From positions 546,366 through 598,970 of the forward strand of contig NZ_KE387203.1 in assembly GCF_000430725.1 (NCBI RefSeq): a DNA stretch of 52,605 nt, in the 5' to 3' direction. A model generated the notes under the pieces. That model did not search any database. It saw only the letters and a program-made list of their open reading frames with translations, and was not told where the DNA came from. Origin of the DNA: Azohydromonas australica DSM 1124 (lineage in GTDB: Bacteria > Pseudomonadota > Gammaproteobacteria > Burkholderiales > Burkholderiaceae_C). The translations under genes and the position numbers were made by a program. This document shows, one piece after another, positions 14,831 to 22,069 of this stretch. Within the stretch, counting starts at the first letter, position 1, and each line of letters starts with the position of its first letter.

Positions 14831-17059
14831 CTACGCCGCCTGGGCGGGCGAAGCCGGCGGGGCGGGCGGGTCGCGCAGCGCCTCGCCCACCTGGTCGGCC
14901 TCCTGCCGCAGCCGCCCCGCCAAGCCCCGCGCCAGCGCCAGCCGGCGCAGCGCCCAGGGATTGAGGTCCTCCTCGGGCAGGTAGGCCGGCAGGCGCGAGG
15001 TGCCGTCCAGCTCGGCCGGCTCCAGCGCCGGCGGCACGCCGTGCTCCAGCGTGGCACACAGGTCTTCGGCCGCCTGTGCCAGCGGCGCGCGCAGCGCCTG
15101 CAAGTCCAGCCGCCCGCGACGCAACACCAGCATGGTCTTGAGCGCGGTGAGCTGCGCCAGCAGCTGGTAGGCCTGTACCTGCAGCCGCTCCAGCGCCTGC
15201 AGCGGCGGACGCACCGCACGCGGCTCGACCAGCGCGCGCTGCGTGGCCTGCACCAGCGCCGAGAGGCTGTCGTAGGCCTCGCGCCGTGCCAGCCGCCATT
15301 GCAGCTCCGGCTCGTCGTCCACCGCCTCGAACTGCGCCAGCGCCAGCGCCACGCGCGCGTGCCGCGCCTGCGCCCGCAGCACCCGCGTGATCAGCGCCGG
15401 CAGCTGCCCGCGCTCCCACGAGGGCAGCACATAGCTGAAGCCCCAGGCCAGGCCCACGCCGATGAGCGTGTCGGCCAGCCGCTCCACCATGTCGAACACC
15501 GGCCCGCCCCCCGCCCCCAGCAGGTGCGCCTGCACCAGGCCCAGCACCGTGGCCGCCACCGACGTGGCCAGGTAGCGCCGCACGGCGAAGGCGTGCGCGA
15601 CGGCCTGCGCCAGCGTCAGCACCAGCAGCAGCGCCCAACCCGGCGGGTGCAGCGCCAGCAGCGCCCCGGTGAGCAGGCAGCCGAAGAAGGTGCCCAGCAC
15701 GCGGCTGTCGCGCCGCTCCAGCGTCTGCGCCAGGCTGCCGCGCAGCACCACCACGATGGTCAGCAGGATCCAGTACGCGTGCGTGCCCCAGGGCAGCGCC
15801 TGCGCCAGCGCGTAGGCGCTGCCCACGGCCAGCGCGGCGCGGAGGGCGTGGCGCAGCGGCGGCGCGTCCCAGCGCCACAGCGCCACGAAGGGCCGCCACG
15901 ACCAGGCCGTCGGGCTGACGAACAGCCGCCAGGCCGTGCGCACCGCCGGCAGGTCCGGCTCGCGCTCGCCGCGCGCCAGCGCCACCGCGTGCGCCACCTC
16001 GTCGGCCACGTGGCGCACCCGGTTGGCGAGGCTGCGCGCCAGCCGCGCGGCGGGCTGCGGCTGGCGCTGCGCCAGGGCGTGGATCGCGTCCCACGGCAGG
16101 CGGCGCAGCCGCTGGCGCCGCGACTCGGAGGCCACCGGCGCACGCCCGGTGAGCAGCGCGTCGGCCAGCGCTTCGACGTCGGCCGCGGCGCCCAGCAGCA
16201 TCGCGCGCAGGCCCGCCAGCACCGGCACGTGGCCGGGATGGGCCAGCAGCCCGTCCAGGTCCAGCTCGCAGGCCAGCAGGTGGTCGCGCAGCTCCAGCAC
16301 GTGCAGCAGCAGCCCCGCCTGGCGCTGGCGCCGCGGCGTGCGCGGCGACTCCAGCACCAAGTCGCGCACCGCCTGGAGCTGGTCCGCCAGCGCGGCCTGG
16401 CGGCGCAGCAGCGCGTCCAGCGCCGGCGCCGTATCCGGTGCCGGCACGAAGCGCGCCGCCTGCAGCCGCATCAGCGCCGCCAGCGTGAACAGCACGTCGG
16501 CCAGCATCTGCACCCGGTAGACGCGGTTGAGCAGCGCGTTGGCCGCCGTGGCCCACAGCAGGTAGAGCCCCGCGCCCAGCCCGAAGTGCAGCGCCCCCTG
16601 CAGCGCCGCGCCCGGGGCCTCGTGGCGCGGCACGGCCGTGGCGAACACCATCGCGAACATCACCGACACCACGATCGGCAGCCCGCGCTTGCCCCAGGCG
16701 CCGGCCAGGAAGGCGAGGAAGGTGGCCGGCACCAGCAGCAGCCCCAGCAGCCAGGCGTTGCCGTGCAGCGCGTGGGCGGCCCAGAACAGCGGCCAGCCGA
16801 ACAGCGCGGCCGGCAGCAGCCGCAGCAGCTTGCCGCGCTGCGGCGCGGGCTGGTCCGGCGGGATGCACACGATCACGCCCACCGACGCCGCCGAGGCGGC
16901 GGACGCGCCCAGCACCGCGTGCACGCCGGCTGAGATCAGCAGCAGCCCCAGCGCGGCCGACAGCCCGTTGGTGACGTGGGCGCTCAGCGCCGTGCGCACG
17001 CCCTGGCGCAGCCGCGGGGCGTCCGCGCGCAGGCGGGTCGGCGTCGGGCGCAAGGCCAT
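14831..17059 (-). CDS. FUSC-family (YccS/AaeB-like) inner-membrane exporter
   Basis: A 742-residue protein from the ATG at 17059. An N-terminal membrane bundle (about residues 25-170, including LLLISAGVHAVLGASAASAASVGVIVC) precedes a long soluble helical segment (about 190-400). A second membrane bundle (about 400-530) contains the FUSC core WGTHAYWILLTIVVVLRGS and ERRDSRVLGTFFGCLLTGALL, and a soluble tail follows. This duplicated arrangement is typical of YccS/YhfK and aromatic-acid efflux pumps; the substrate is unknown. The frame extends 5' beyond this ATG with no homology. It is divergent from the FAH-family gene at 17235. Confidence 0.88.
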   Translation of the reverse strand: MALRPTPTRLRADAPRLRQGVRTALSAHVTNGLSAALGLLLISAGVHAVLGASAASAASVGVIVCIPPDQPAPQRGKLLRLLPAALFGWPLFWAAHALHGNAWLLGLLLVPATFLAFLAGAWGKRGLPIVVSVMFAMVFATAVPRHEAPGAALQGALHFGLGAGLYLLWATAANALLNRVYRVQMLADVLFTLAALMRLQAARFVPAPDTAPALDALLRRQAALADQLQAVRDLVLESPRTPRRQRQAGLLLHVLELRDHLLACELDLDGLLAHPGHVPVLAGLRAMLLGAAADVEALADALLTGRAPVASESRRQRLRRLPWDAIHALAQRQPQPAARLARSLANRVRHVADEVAHAVALARGEREPDLPAVRTAWRLFVSPTAWSWRPFVALWRWDAPPLRHALRAALAVGSAYALAQALPWGTHAYWILLTIVVVLRGSLAQTLERRDSRVLGTFFGCLLTGALLALHPPGWALLLVLTLAQAVAHAFAVRRYLATSVAATVLGLVQAHLLGAGGGPVFDMVERLADTLIGVGLAWGFSYVLPSWERGQLPALITRVLRAQARHARVALALAQFEAVDDEPELQWRLARREAYDSLSALVQATQRALVEPRAVRPPLQALERLQVQAYQLLAQLTALKTMLVLRRGRLDLQALRAPLAQAAEDLCATLEHGVPPALEPAELDGTSRLPAYLPEEDLNPWALRRLALARGLAGRLRQEADQVGEALRDPPAPPASPAQAA

Positions 17060-17234
17060 GGCAGCAGGCTTCTCCCGTCGGGCGAAAACAGGTCCCGCGC
17101 CCGGGGCATAAGCCGTGCCGTCCCGCGGCGTGGACACGGCGCGGGCGGCATCACCGGCGCGGCGCGCGCCGGCGGCTACGCTGCGCTTCGCGCCCCCGCG
17201 CTGTTCGCGGCGGGCCCCGCCCAGGAGACACGAC

Positions 17235-17936
17235 ATGACCGATTACGTTTTCCCGCCCCCGCACGTTCCCTCGCTCGCCGTGGCCGGCAGCGGCGCGCGC
17301 TTCCCGATCCGGCGCGTGTTCTGCGTCGGCCGCAACTACGCCGCGCATGCACGCGAGATGGGCAACGACCCCACGCGCGAGCCGCCGTTCTTCTTCATGA
17401 AGCCCGCCGACGCGGTGGTGCCGGCCGAGGGCGTGGTGCCCTACCCCACGCTCACCTCCAACCTGCACCACGAGGTCGAACTGGTGGTGGCGCTGGCCCA
17501 GGGCGGCAGCCGCATCGCGCCGGAGCAGGCGCTGGCGCTGGTGTGGGGCTACGGCGTGGGCGTGGACCTCACGCGGCGCGACCTGCAGGACACGGCCAAG
17601 CAGATGAGCCGGCCGTGGGACTGGTCCAAGGGCTTCGATGCGTCCGCACCCTGCGGCGCGCTGCAGCCAGTGTCGGCGGTGGGGCATCCGGAAGCCGGGC
17701 GCATCTGGCTGCAGGTCAACGGTGAGCTGCGCCAGCAGGGCGACCTCACCGAGCTGATCTGGCCGGTGCCGGACATCATCAGCCACATCTCGCAGGCGGT
17801 GGCGCTGCAGCCCGGCGACCTGATCTTCACCGGCACGCCCGCCGGCGTCGGCGCGCTGCAGCCGGGCGACCGCGTGCGCGGCGGCGTGGCCGGCGTGGGA
17901 GGCTTCGAGTTCGAAGTGGGTCCGCGCCCGACCTGA
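17235..17936 (+). CDS. Fumarylacetoacetate hydrolase (FAH) family protein, fumarylpyruvate hydrolase-like
   Basis: A 233-residue hydrolase from the ATG at 17235, with AGGAGA six bases upstream. The FAH fold shows the entry motif RVFCVGRNYAAHAREM, the metal-binding Glu-x-Glu in HHEVELVVAL, the later Asp in YGVGVDLTRRDLQ, and the C-terminal PGDLIFTGTPAGVG. Short members like this include fumarylpyruvate hydrolases of gentisate degradation and oxaloacetate tautomerase/decarboxylase types. No gentisate genes adjoin, so the reaction is not settled. The usual Glu-Glu-Asp metal set appears intact. Confidence 0.9.
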   Translation: MTDYVFPPPHVPSLAVAGSGARFPIRRVFCVGRNYAAHAREMGNDPTREPPFFFMKPADAVVPAEGVVPYPTLTSNLHHEVELVVALAQGGSRIAPEQALALVWGYGVGVDLTRRDLQDTAKQMSRPWDWSKGFDASAPCGALQPVSAVGHPEAGRIWLQVNGELRQQGDLTELIWPVPDIISHISQAVALQPGDLIFTGTPAGVGALQPGDRVRGGVAGVGGFEFEVGPRPT

Positions 17937-18011
17937 GCCACCGAGCCCGCGCGGTGGCCGCAACGGCTGCCGCGCGCGTGCTGCACCCGCAGTACGCCAC
18001 GGTGTGCAAAA

Positions 18012-18028
18012 CCGGTGCCCGGCACCGG
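18012..18028 (+). terminator. Hairpin after the FAH gene
   Basis: CCGGTGC-CCG-GCACCGG, a 7-bp GC-rich stem 76 bp after the stop. No immediate T-run follows, so intrinsic termination is only possible. Confidence 0.35.
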
Positions 18029-18385
18029 GTCGTCCCGTCCCGGGAGAACCCGGATATTGTTTAAGCCTAAATTAAATTTTCCGGTATTCCGCCCGCTGCC
18101 GCAGGCCGGGGGACGATGTGTCAGATCTTTTCATTGTCTAAGCATTGTCATCACGCCGGGACGGGCCATCAATTCATATCTATCATCTCGCCATCCACTT
18201 CACGGCTGCTTCGACTTGCGCCTGCCCTAGGCGCGGGAAGCAGTTTCGTTTCAATCAGATTTTGTATCACGTTTGCATCCTTAGGAAAGCGAAGTAAACG
18301 GATCCATTTTCCGAACCTGAGACGATTTCGTTCCGGCCAGTTTGCTGAAAGCGAGTCCTTCCCAACCTGAGCAAGCAACAAAAAG

Positions 18386-18425
18386 GTGCATGAATTTCCT
18401 GGGTTATTGACCCGGATTCATGCAC
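18386..18425. promoter_or_regulatory. Large hairpin/inverted repeat in the lipoprotein leader
   Basis: Outer arms GTGCATGAAT and ATTCATGCAC pair perfectly over 10 bp. Inside, GGGT and ACCC can extend the stem around the loop TATTG. It lies about 155 bp before the lipoprotein start in otherwise AT-rich DNA, so it could be an operator or an RNA leader structure. There is no T-run on either strand, so a terminator is unlikely. Confidence 0.5.
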
Positions 18426-18579
18426 ATCGGGTCACGTCCCCTGCACGGTTTTACAGCCGGCAGCCGTGTTCCCAAGTTCGGCGCAGTAACTAGGCATCCA
18501 CTGCGCTCAGCCGTCCCCGGTCTTGGCCCATTTGGCTCGGCGCCGGGATGCCTTTTTCATGTCTGCTTTTATAGACATC

Positions 18580-19260
18580 ATGCCGCCACAAAATCGCTCC
18601 TCTCGCCTTGCTTTGCTCGCCGCTTTGATGGCGAGCGCCTTCCTCGCCACCGCCTGCGGCGGCGGCCAGGACAGTGAAAATACCGCCACTTCCGCTGGAA
18701 ACAACAACGAAAGTTCCAAGGAAATTTCCCCGACCTCGTCCGGAACCTGGAACAGGGTGGCCAGCGAATATGCTTATTTCAAGCTCGCCACGCGCAGTTT
18801 CGTGCGCTACGGCTCGGGCAGCAATTGGGTCGGCAAATACGTGGAAGCCGGCTCCGCGCAATGCGCCAATGATTTCTTCGGTTCCGATCCCGCGGTGGGC
18901 GTGACCAAGGTCTGCGAGGTCTACGCGGCGGACACCACCCCGGCCCCGGTCGCCCCGGCCCCTGCGCCCGCTCCGGCACCCGTGCCCTCTCCCGCGCCCG
19001 CCCCCGCACCGGCGGCCACGGGCTCGGCGCTGCTGACCTGGACCGCGCCGGCCGGCTCCGTGTCGGGCTACCGCGTCTATTACGGCACCAGCTCCCGCGC
19101 CTACGCGCAGGACAAGGGCGCCGGCCTGTACGTCACCAACACCACCGTCTCGGTGCCCAATCTCGACAGCGGCACCACTTATTACTTCGCGGTCACCGCC
19201 GTGACGGTTGACGGCGCGGAGAGTACCTATTCGAGTGAGGCCATCAAGCCGATCCCCTGA
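18580..19260 (+). CDS. FN3-domain lipoprotein
   Basis: A 226-residue lipoprotein from the ATG at 18580 (18559 is an alternative). The signal peptide ends in the lipobox LATAC, with Cys26 as lipidation site, followed by a GGG and polar tether. A module of about 60 residues (WNRVASEYAYFKL, VRYGSGSNWVGKY, CANDFFGSDPAVGVTKVC) has two Cys that may bridge. A Pro-Ala hinge (repeated PAPAPAP) leads to a C-terminal fibronectin type III domain (LLTWTAPAGSVSGYRVYYGT, TTYYFAVTAVTVDG). It is probably carbohydrate- or surface-associated. The next gene begins 50 bp downstream and also encodes an exported protein. Confidence 0.85.
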   Translation: MPPQNRSSRLALLAALMASAFLATACGGGQDSENTATSAGNNNESSKEISPTSSGTWNRVASEYAYFKLATRSFVRYGSGSNWVGKYVEAGSAQCANDFFGSDPAVGVTKVCEVYAADTTPAPVAPAPAPAPAPVPSPAPAPAPAATGSALLTWTAPAGSVSGYRVYYGTSSRAYAQDKGAGLYVTNTTVSVPNLDSGTTYYFAVTAVTVDGAESTYSSEAIKPIP

Positions 19261-19310
19261 TGGATCCTTACCGGCCACAGAACACGCACCGACTCGAACA
19301 GGGGAACGCC

Positions 19311-20654
19311 ATGAACACGATCCGATATTTCCGCCTGGCGGCGCTGGGTACCGCCTTCCTGCTGCCGGCGCTAGCCAGCGCGGCCACGTGGTACGTGCGC
19401 CCGGGCGCCAACGGCAACGACTCCGGCCGCGACTGGGCCAATGCCCTGCCCGCGCTGCCGACCAATTTCCAGCGCGGCGACACCTACTACATCGCCGCGG
19501 GCCTGTACCCGGCGCGCAGCTTCTCCACGCCCGCCAGCGGCACGGCCACCATCACCATCAAGAAGGCCACCGCGACCGACCACGGCACCAGCACCGGCTG
19601 GAACAGCGCCTACGGCAGTGGCCAGGCGGTGTTCGGCGGGGGGCTGAACTTCAAGAGCTCCTACTGGGTCATCGACGGCCAGACCGGCGGCGGCGCGGCC
19701 AACGACTGGGCGGGCAACTTCGGCATCAAGGTGGTCGAGCGCGGCGACGGCAACCCCGTGCTCAACGTCGGCCAGGAGGGCACGGCCAACAACGTGACCA
19801 TCCGCCACGTCGAGCTGGTGGGCAAGGGCAGCGTCAGCAGCGCCGGCGGCTCCTACTCCAACGACGGCCTGGCCGTGTACGGCGCCTCCAACGTGACGCT
19901 GTCGTACTTCCGCATGACCGGCATCGGCCGCTGCCCCTTCTTCGTCAGCCCGCGCAACCTCGTCATCGAGCACGGCTGGGTGGAGTCGTACAACGGCTCC
20001 GGCGCGGTGCACTCCGAGGTCGCCAGCATCTGGGGCTTCTCCGGCAGCGTGGGCGACGTGACCTTCCGCCACAACCTGGTCACCGACATCCGCAGCACCG
20101 GCGGCCTGATGTGGGACAACTCCTCCAACCCCAGCGCCCGGCTGCTGGTGTACGGCAACGTGTTCTACCGACCGGAGGGCGCGAACTGGCAGGAGGCCAA
20201 CGGCGTGGTGGGCGGCTGGACCGGCAACGGCGGCGAGGAGTTCCACAACGCCAAGGTCTACAACAACGCCTTCATCAACGTGAACCAGGCGCCGCTGAGC
20301 TCGCTGCCGCGCGTGGCCTCGGGCAACGAGGCCTACAACAACATCTTCTACAACAGCGACAGCCCGGACTTCTCGCGCTTCTCGAAGCACGACTACAACG
20401 TCTTCATCAACTCCGGCGGCACGCAGGGCGAGCCCAAGGGCATCACCGACAGCGTGAACCCCTTCGTGGACATCGCCGGCAAGGACTTCCGGCTCAAGAA
20501 GGCCATGCCCACCGGCCTGCCGCTGGGCGCGCCCTTCAACGTGGACGCGCTGGGCAACACCCGCGGCGGGGACGGCGTGTACGAGCGCGGCGCCTTCGAG
20601 TTCGAGACCGGAGCCACCAGGGTGGCGGCACCCACGGGGCTCAAGGCGCAGTAA
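19311..20654 (+). CDS. Secreted right-handed parallel beta-helix protein
   Basis: 447 residues from the ATG at 19311 with AGGGGA upstream. The signal peptide is residues 1-24 (ending ALASA), followed by the pectate-lyase-like opening ATWYVRPGANGNDSG and many short beta-helix rungs (NVTIRHVELVG, NVTLSYFRMTG, NLVIEHGWVES, DVTFRHNLVTDI, LLVYGNVFYR, KVYNNAFINV). The fold is that of polysaccharide lyases and mannuronan epimerases, but I see no definite catalytic set, so substrate and activity are open. It ends VAAPTGLKAQ, like the first strand of an FN3 domain that then stops. A strong terminator follows. Confidence 0.85.
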   Translation: MNTIRYFRLAALGTAFLLPALASAATWYVRPGANGNDSGRDWANALPALPTNFQRGDTYYIAAGLYPARSFSTPASGTATITIKKATATDHGTSTGWNSAYGSGQAVFGGGLNFKSSYWVIDGQTGGGAANDWAGNFGIKVVERGDGNPVLNVGQEGTANNVTIRHVELVGKGSVSSAGGSYSNDGLAVYGASNVTLSYFRMTGIGRCPFFVSPRNLVIEHGWVESYNGSGAVHSEVASIWGFSGSVGDVTFRHNLVTDIRSTGGLMWDNSSNPSARLLVYGNVFYRPEGANWQEANGVVGGWTGNGGEEFHNAKVYNNAFINVNQAPLSSLPRVASGNEAYNNIFYNSDSPDFSRFSKHDYNVFINSGGTQGEPKGITDSVNPFVDIAGKDFRLKKAMPTGLPLGAPFNVDALGNTRGGDGVYERGAFEFETGATRVAAPTGLKAQ

Positions 20655-20686
20655 GAAGAATCACGGTTCGACAGGCGAACCTTCTA

Positions 20687-20735
20687 CCGCCCGTGCCGGG
20701 CCTGTCAAAGGGCCAGGTCCGGGCGGCTTTTTTTT
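20687..20735 (+). terminator. Rho-independent terminator after the beta-helix gene
   Basis: CCGCCCG pairs with CGGGCGG around an inner structured loop, followed by CTTTTTTTT. It sits 33 bp after the stop and ends four bases before the convergent chemoreceptor stop. It terminates the plus-strand transcript clearly and the minus-strand one only weakly. Confidence 0.9.
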
Positions 20736-20738
20736 GGC

Positions 20739-21914
20739 TCAGGCCGCTTCGAGCTTGAACTCGTCCACCACGCCCTGCAGCGAGCGCGCCTGCGCGGCCA
20801 GGGCGGAGGTGGCGGCCACGGCCTGCTGCACCAGCGCGGCGTTCTCCTGCGTCACGCGGTCCATGTGCGACACGGCCTGGTTCACTTCCTCGATGCCGCC
20901 GCTCTGCTCGGCCAGCGCGGCCGAGATCTCGCCCAGGATGCCGTTGACCCGCTGCACCGCCTGCACGATGTCCTGCATCGTGCCGCCGGCCTGACGCACC
21001 AGGGTCGAGCCGCTGTCCACGTGGTCGACGGCGTCGGTGATCAGCTCCTTGATCTCCTTGGCCGCCTGCGAGCTGCGCTGCGCCAGCTGCCGTACCTCGC
21101 CGGCCACCACGGCGAAGCCGCGGCCCTGCTCGCCCGCGCGCGCGGCTTCCACCGCCGCGTTGAGCGCGAGGATGTTGGTCTGGAAGGCGATGCCTTCGAT
21201 CACGTCGATGATGTCCGACACCTTGCGCGAGCTCTGGTTGATGGAGTCCATGGTCTGCACCACCTGCGCCATCACCGAGCCGCCCTGCTCCGCCACCTGC
21301 TTGGCCTGCGCGGCCAGCGAGCTGCCCGAGCGCGCGCGGTCGGAGTTGAGCTTCACCGTCTCGGTGAGCTGGCTCATGCTGGCGGCGGTCTGCTGCAGCG
21401 AGGCCGCCTGCTGCTCGGTGCGCCGGGCCAGGTCCGAGTTGCCGCCGTCGATCTGGCGCGAGGCCGTGGCGATCAGGTCGGTGCTGCCCTTGATGCGCGT
21501 GACCAGGTCCGTGAGCGTGTTCTCCATGTGGCCCAGCGCGCCCAGCAAGCGGCCGAAGTCGCCGCCGCGCTCGGTGTCGAACTCCTGGCTGAGGTCGCCC
21601 GCGGCCACGGTCTCGGCGATGTAGACCGCCTCGTCCAGCGGCTTGGAGATCGCCCGCACCAGACCCACCGCAACGCCCACGCCCACCAGCAGCCCGGCTC
21701 CCGTGAGCGCCATCATCAGCGTGCTCAGGGTGCTCACCTCGCGCTCCATCTCCTGTTGCGCCGTCGCAGCCCGTTCGGCCACGAGCGACTGGCGGTGCAG
21801 GCGCTCCAGGTCGTTGAGGCCGCTGACGCCCAACGCCGTCAAGGCCACCATGAACAGCAGCACGCAGGCAAAGCCCAGCGGCAGCACCGTGCGGGTCTTG
21901 AGGTTCTCGAACAT
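20739..21914 (-). CDS. Methyl-accepting chemotaxis protein with almost no periplasmic sensor
   Basis: A 391-residue chemoreceptor. TM1 (about residues 11-30) and TM2 (about 66-86) are separated by only about 35 residues, where Tar/Tsr-type receptors have roughly 150. What remains looks like the ends of a 4HB sensor (GVSGLNDLERLHRQSL and QQEMEREVSTLST). A HAMP linker (VRAISKPLDEAVYIAETVAAGDLS) precedes the full signalling helix hairpin with the tip EGIAFQTNILALNAAVEAARAG and the protein-contact region GRGFAVVAGEVRQLAQRS. No CheR/CheB-binding pentapeptide is at the C-terminus. It can enter receptor arrays but is unlikely to bind a periplasmic ligand. The start has AAGGAGA five bases upstream. 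Confidence 0.94.
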   Translation of the reverse strand: MFENLKTRTVLPLGFACVLLFMVALTALGVSGLNDLERLHRQSLVAERAATAQQEMEREVSTLSTLMMALTGAGLLVGVGVAVGLVRAISKPLDEAVYIAETVAAGDLSQEFDTERGGDFGRLLGALGHMENTLTDLVTRIKGSTDLIATASRQIDGGNSDLARRTEQQAASLQQTAASMSQLTETVKLNSDRARSGSSLAAQAKQVAEQGGSVMAQVVQTMDSINQSSRKVSDIIDVIEGIAFQTNILALNAAVEAARAGEQGRGFAVVAGEVRQLAQRSSQAAKEIKELITDAVDHVDSGSTLVRQAGGTMQDIVQAVQRVNGILGEISAALAEQSGGIEEVNQAVSHMDRVTQENAALVQQAVAATSALAAQARSLQGVVDEFKLEAA

Positions 21915-21956
21915 CGCCGTCTCCTTGCGTGTTTCTTAATGAAAGCTGACGGCGCG

Positions 21957-21983
21957 CTATCGGCGTGCCTACGGCGGAGTTGA
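21957..21983 (-). promoter_or_regulatory. Putative sigma-28 (FliA) promoter of the chemoreceptor gene
   Basis: On the minus strand TCAA-N15-GCCGATAG matches the flagellar/chemotaxis consensus TAAA-N15-GCCGATAA at 10 of 12 positions with exact spacing, ending 43 bp before the chemoreceptor start. This is the expected promoter class for such a gene. Confidence 0.75.
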
Positions 21984-22020
21984 GTTGGAGCAGTCTCCGG
22001 ATCCCGTCATATGGGACGCG

Positions 22021-22051
22021 GTGCCCCGAAAGGGTGACAACCCCGGGGCAC
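22021..22051. terminator. Hairpin between the SulP gene and the chemoreceptor
   Basis: GTGCCCCG and CGGGGCAC form an 8-bp stem, with an inner GGGT/ACCC stem. It lies 19 bp after the SulP stop on the minus strand. It lacks a T-run, so it may stop transcription with Rho or protect the 3' end. Confidence 0.45.
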
Positions 22052-22069
22052 TTCCGCCGGCCCCGGGCC

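Larger units (their letters stand above)
17937..18579. other. Long AT-richer intergenic leader
   Basis: 643 bp without a credible gene. A GC hairpin just after the FAH gene (18012-18028) is followed by an AT-rich tract and a large imperfect hairpin at 18386-18425. It is likely the promoter and 5' leader of the lipoprotein and beta-helix genes. I found no tRNA and no riboswitch that I recognise. Confidence 0.5.

Noticed and set aside
14768..16933. Open frame of 721 codons on the plus strand
   Set aside because: It is antisense to the FUSC exporter, His/Gln/Arg-rich and without domains, so a shadow frame.
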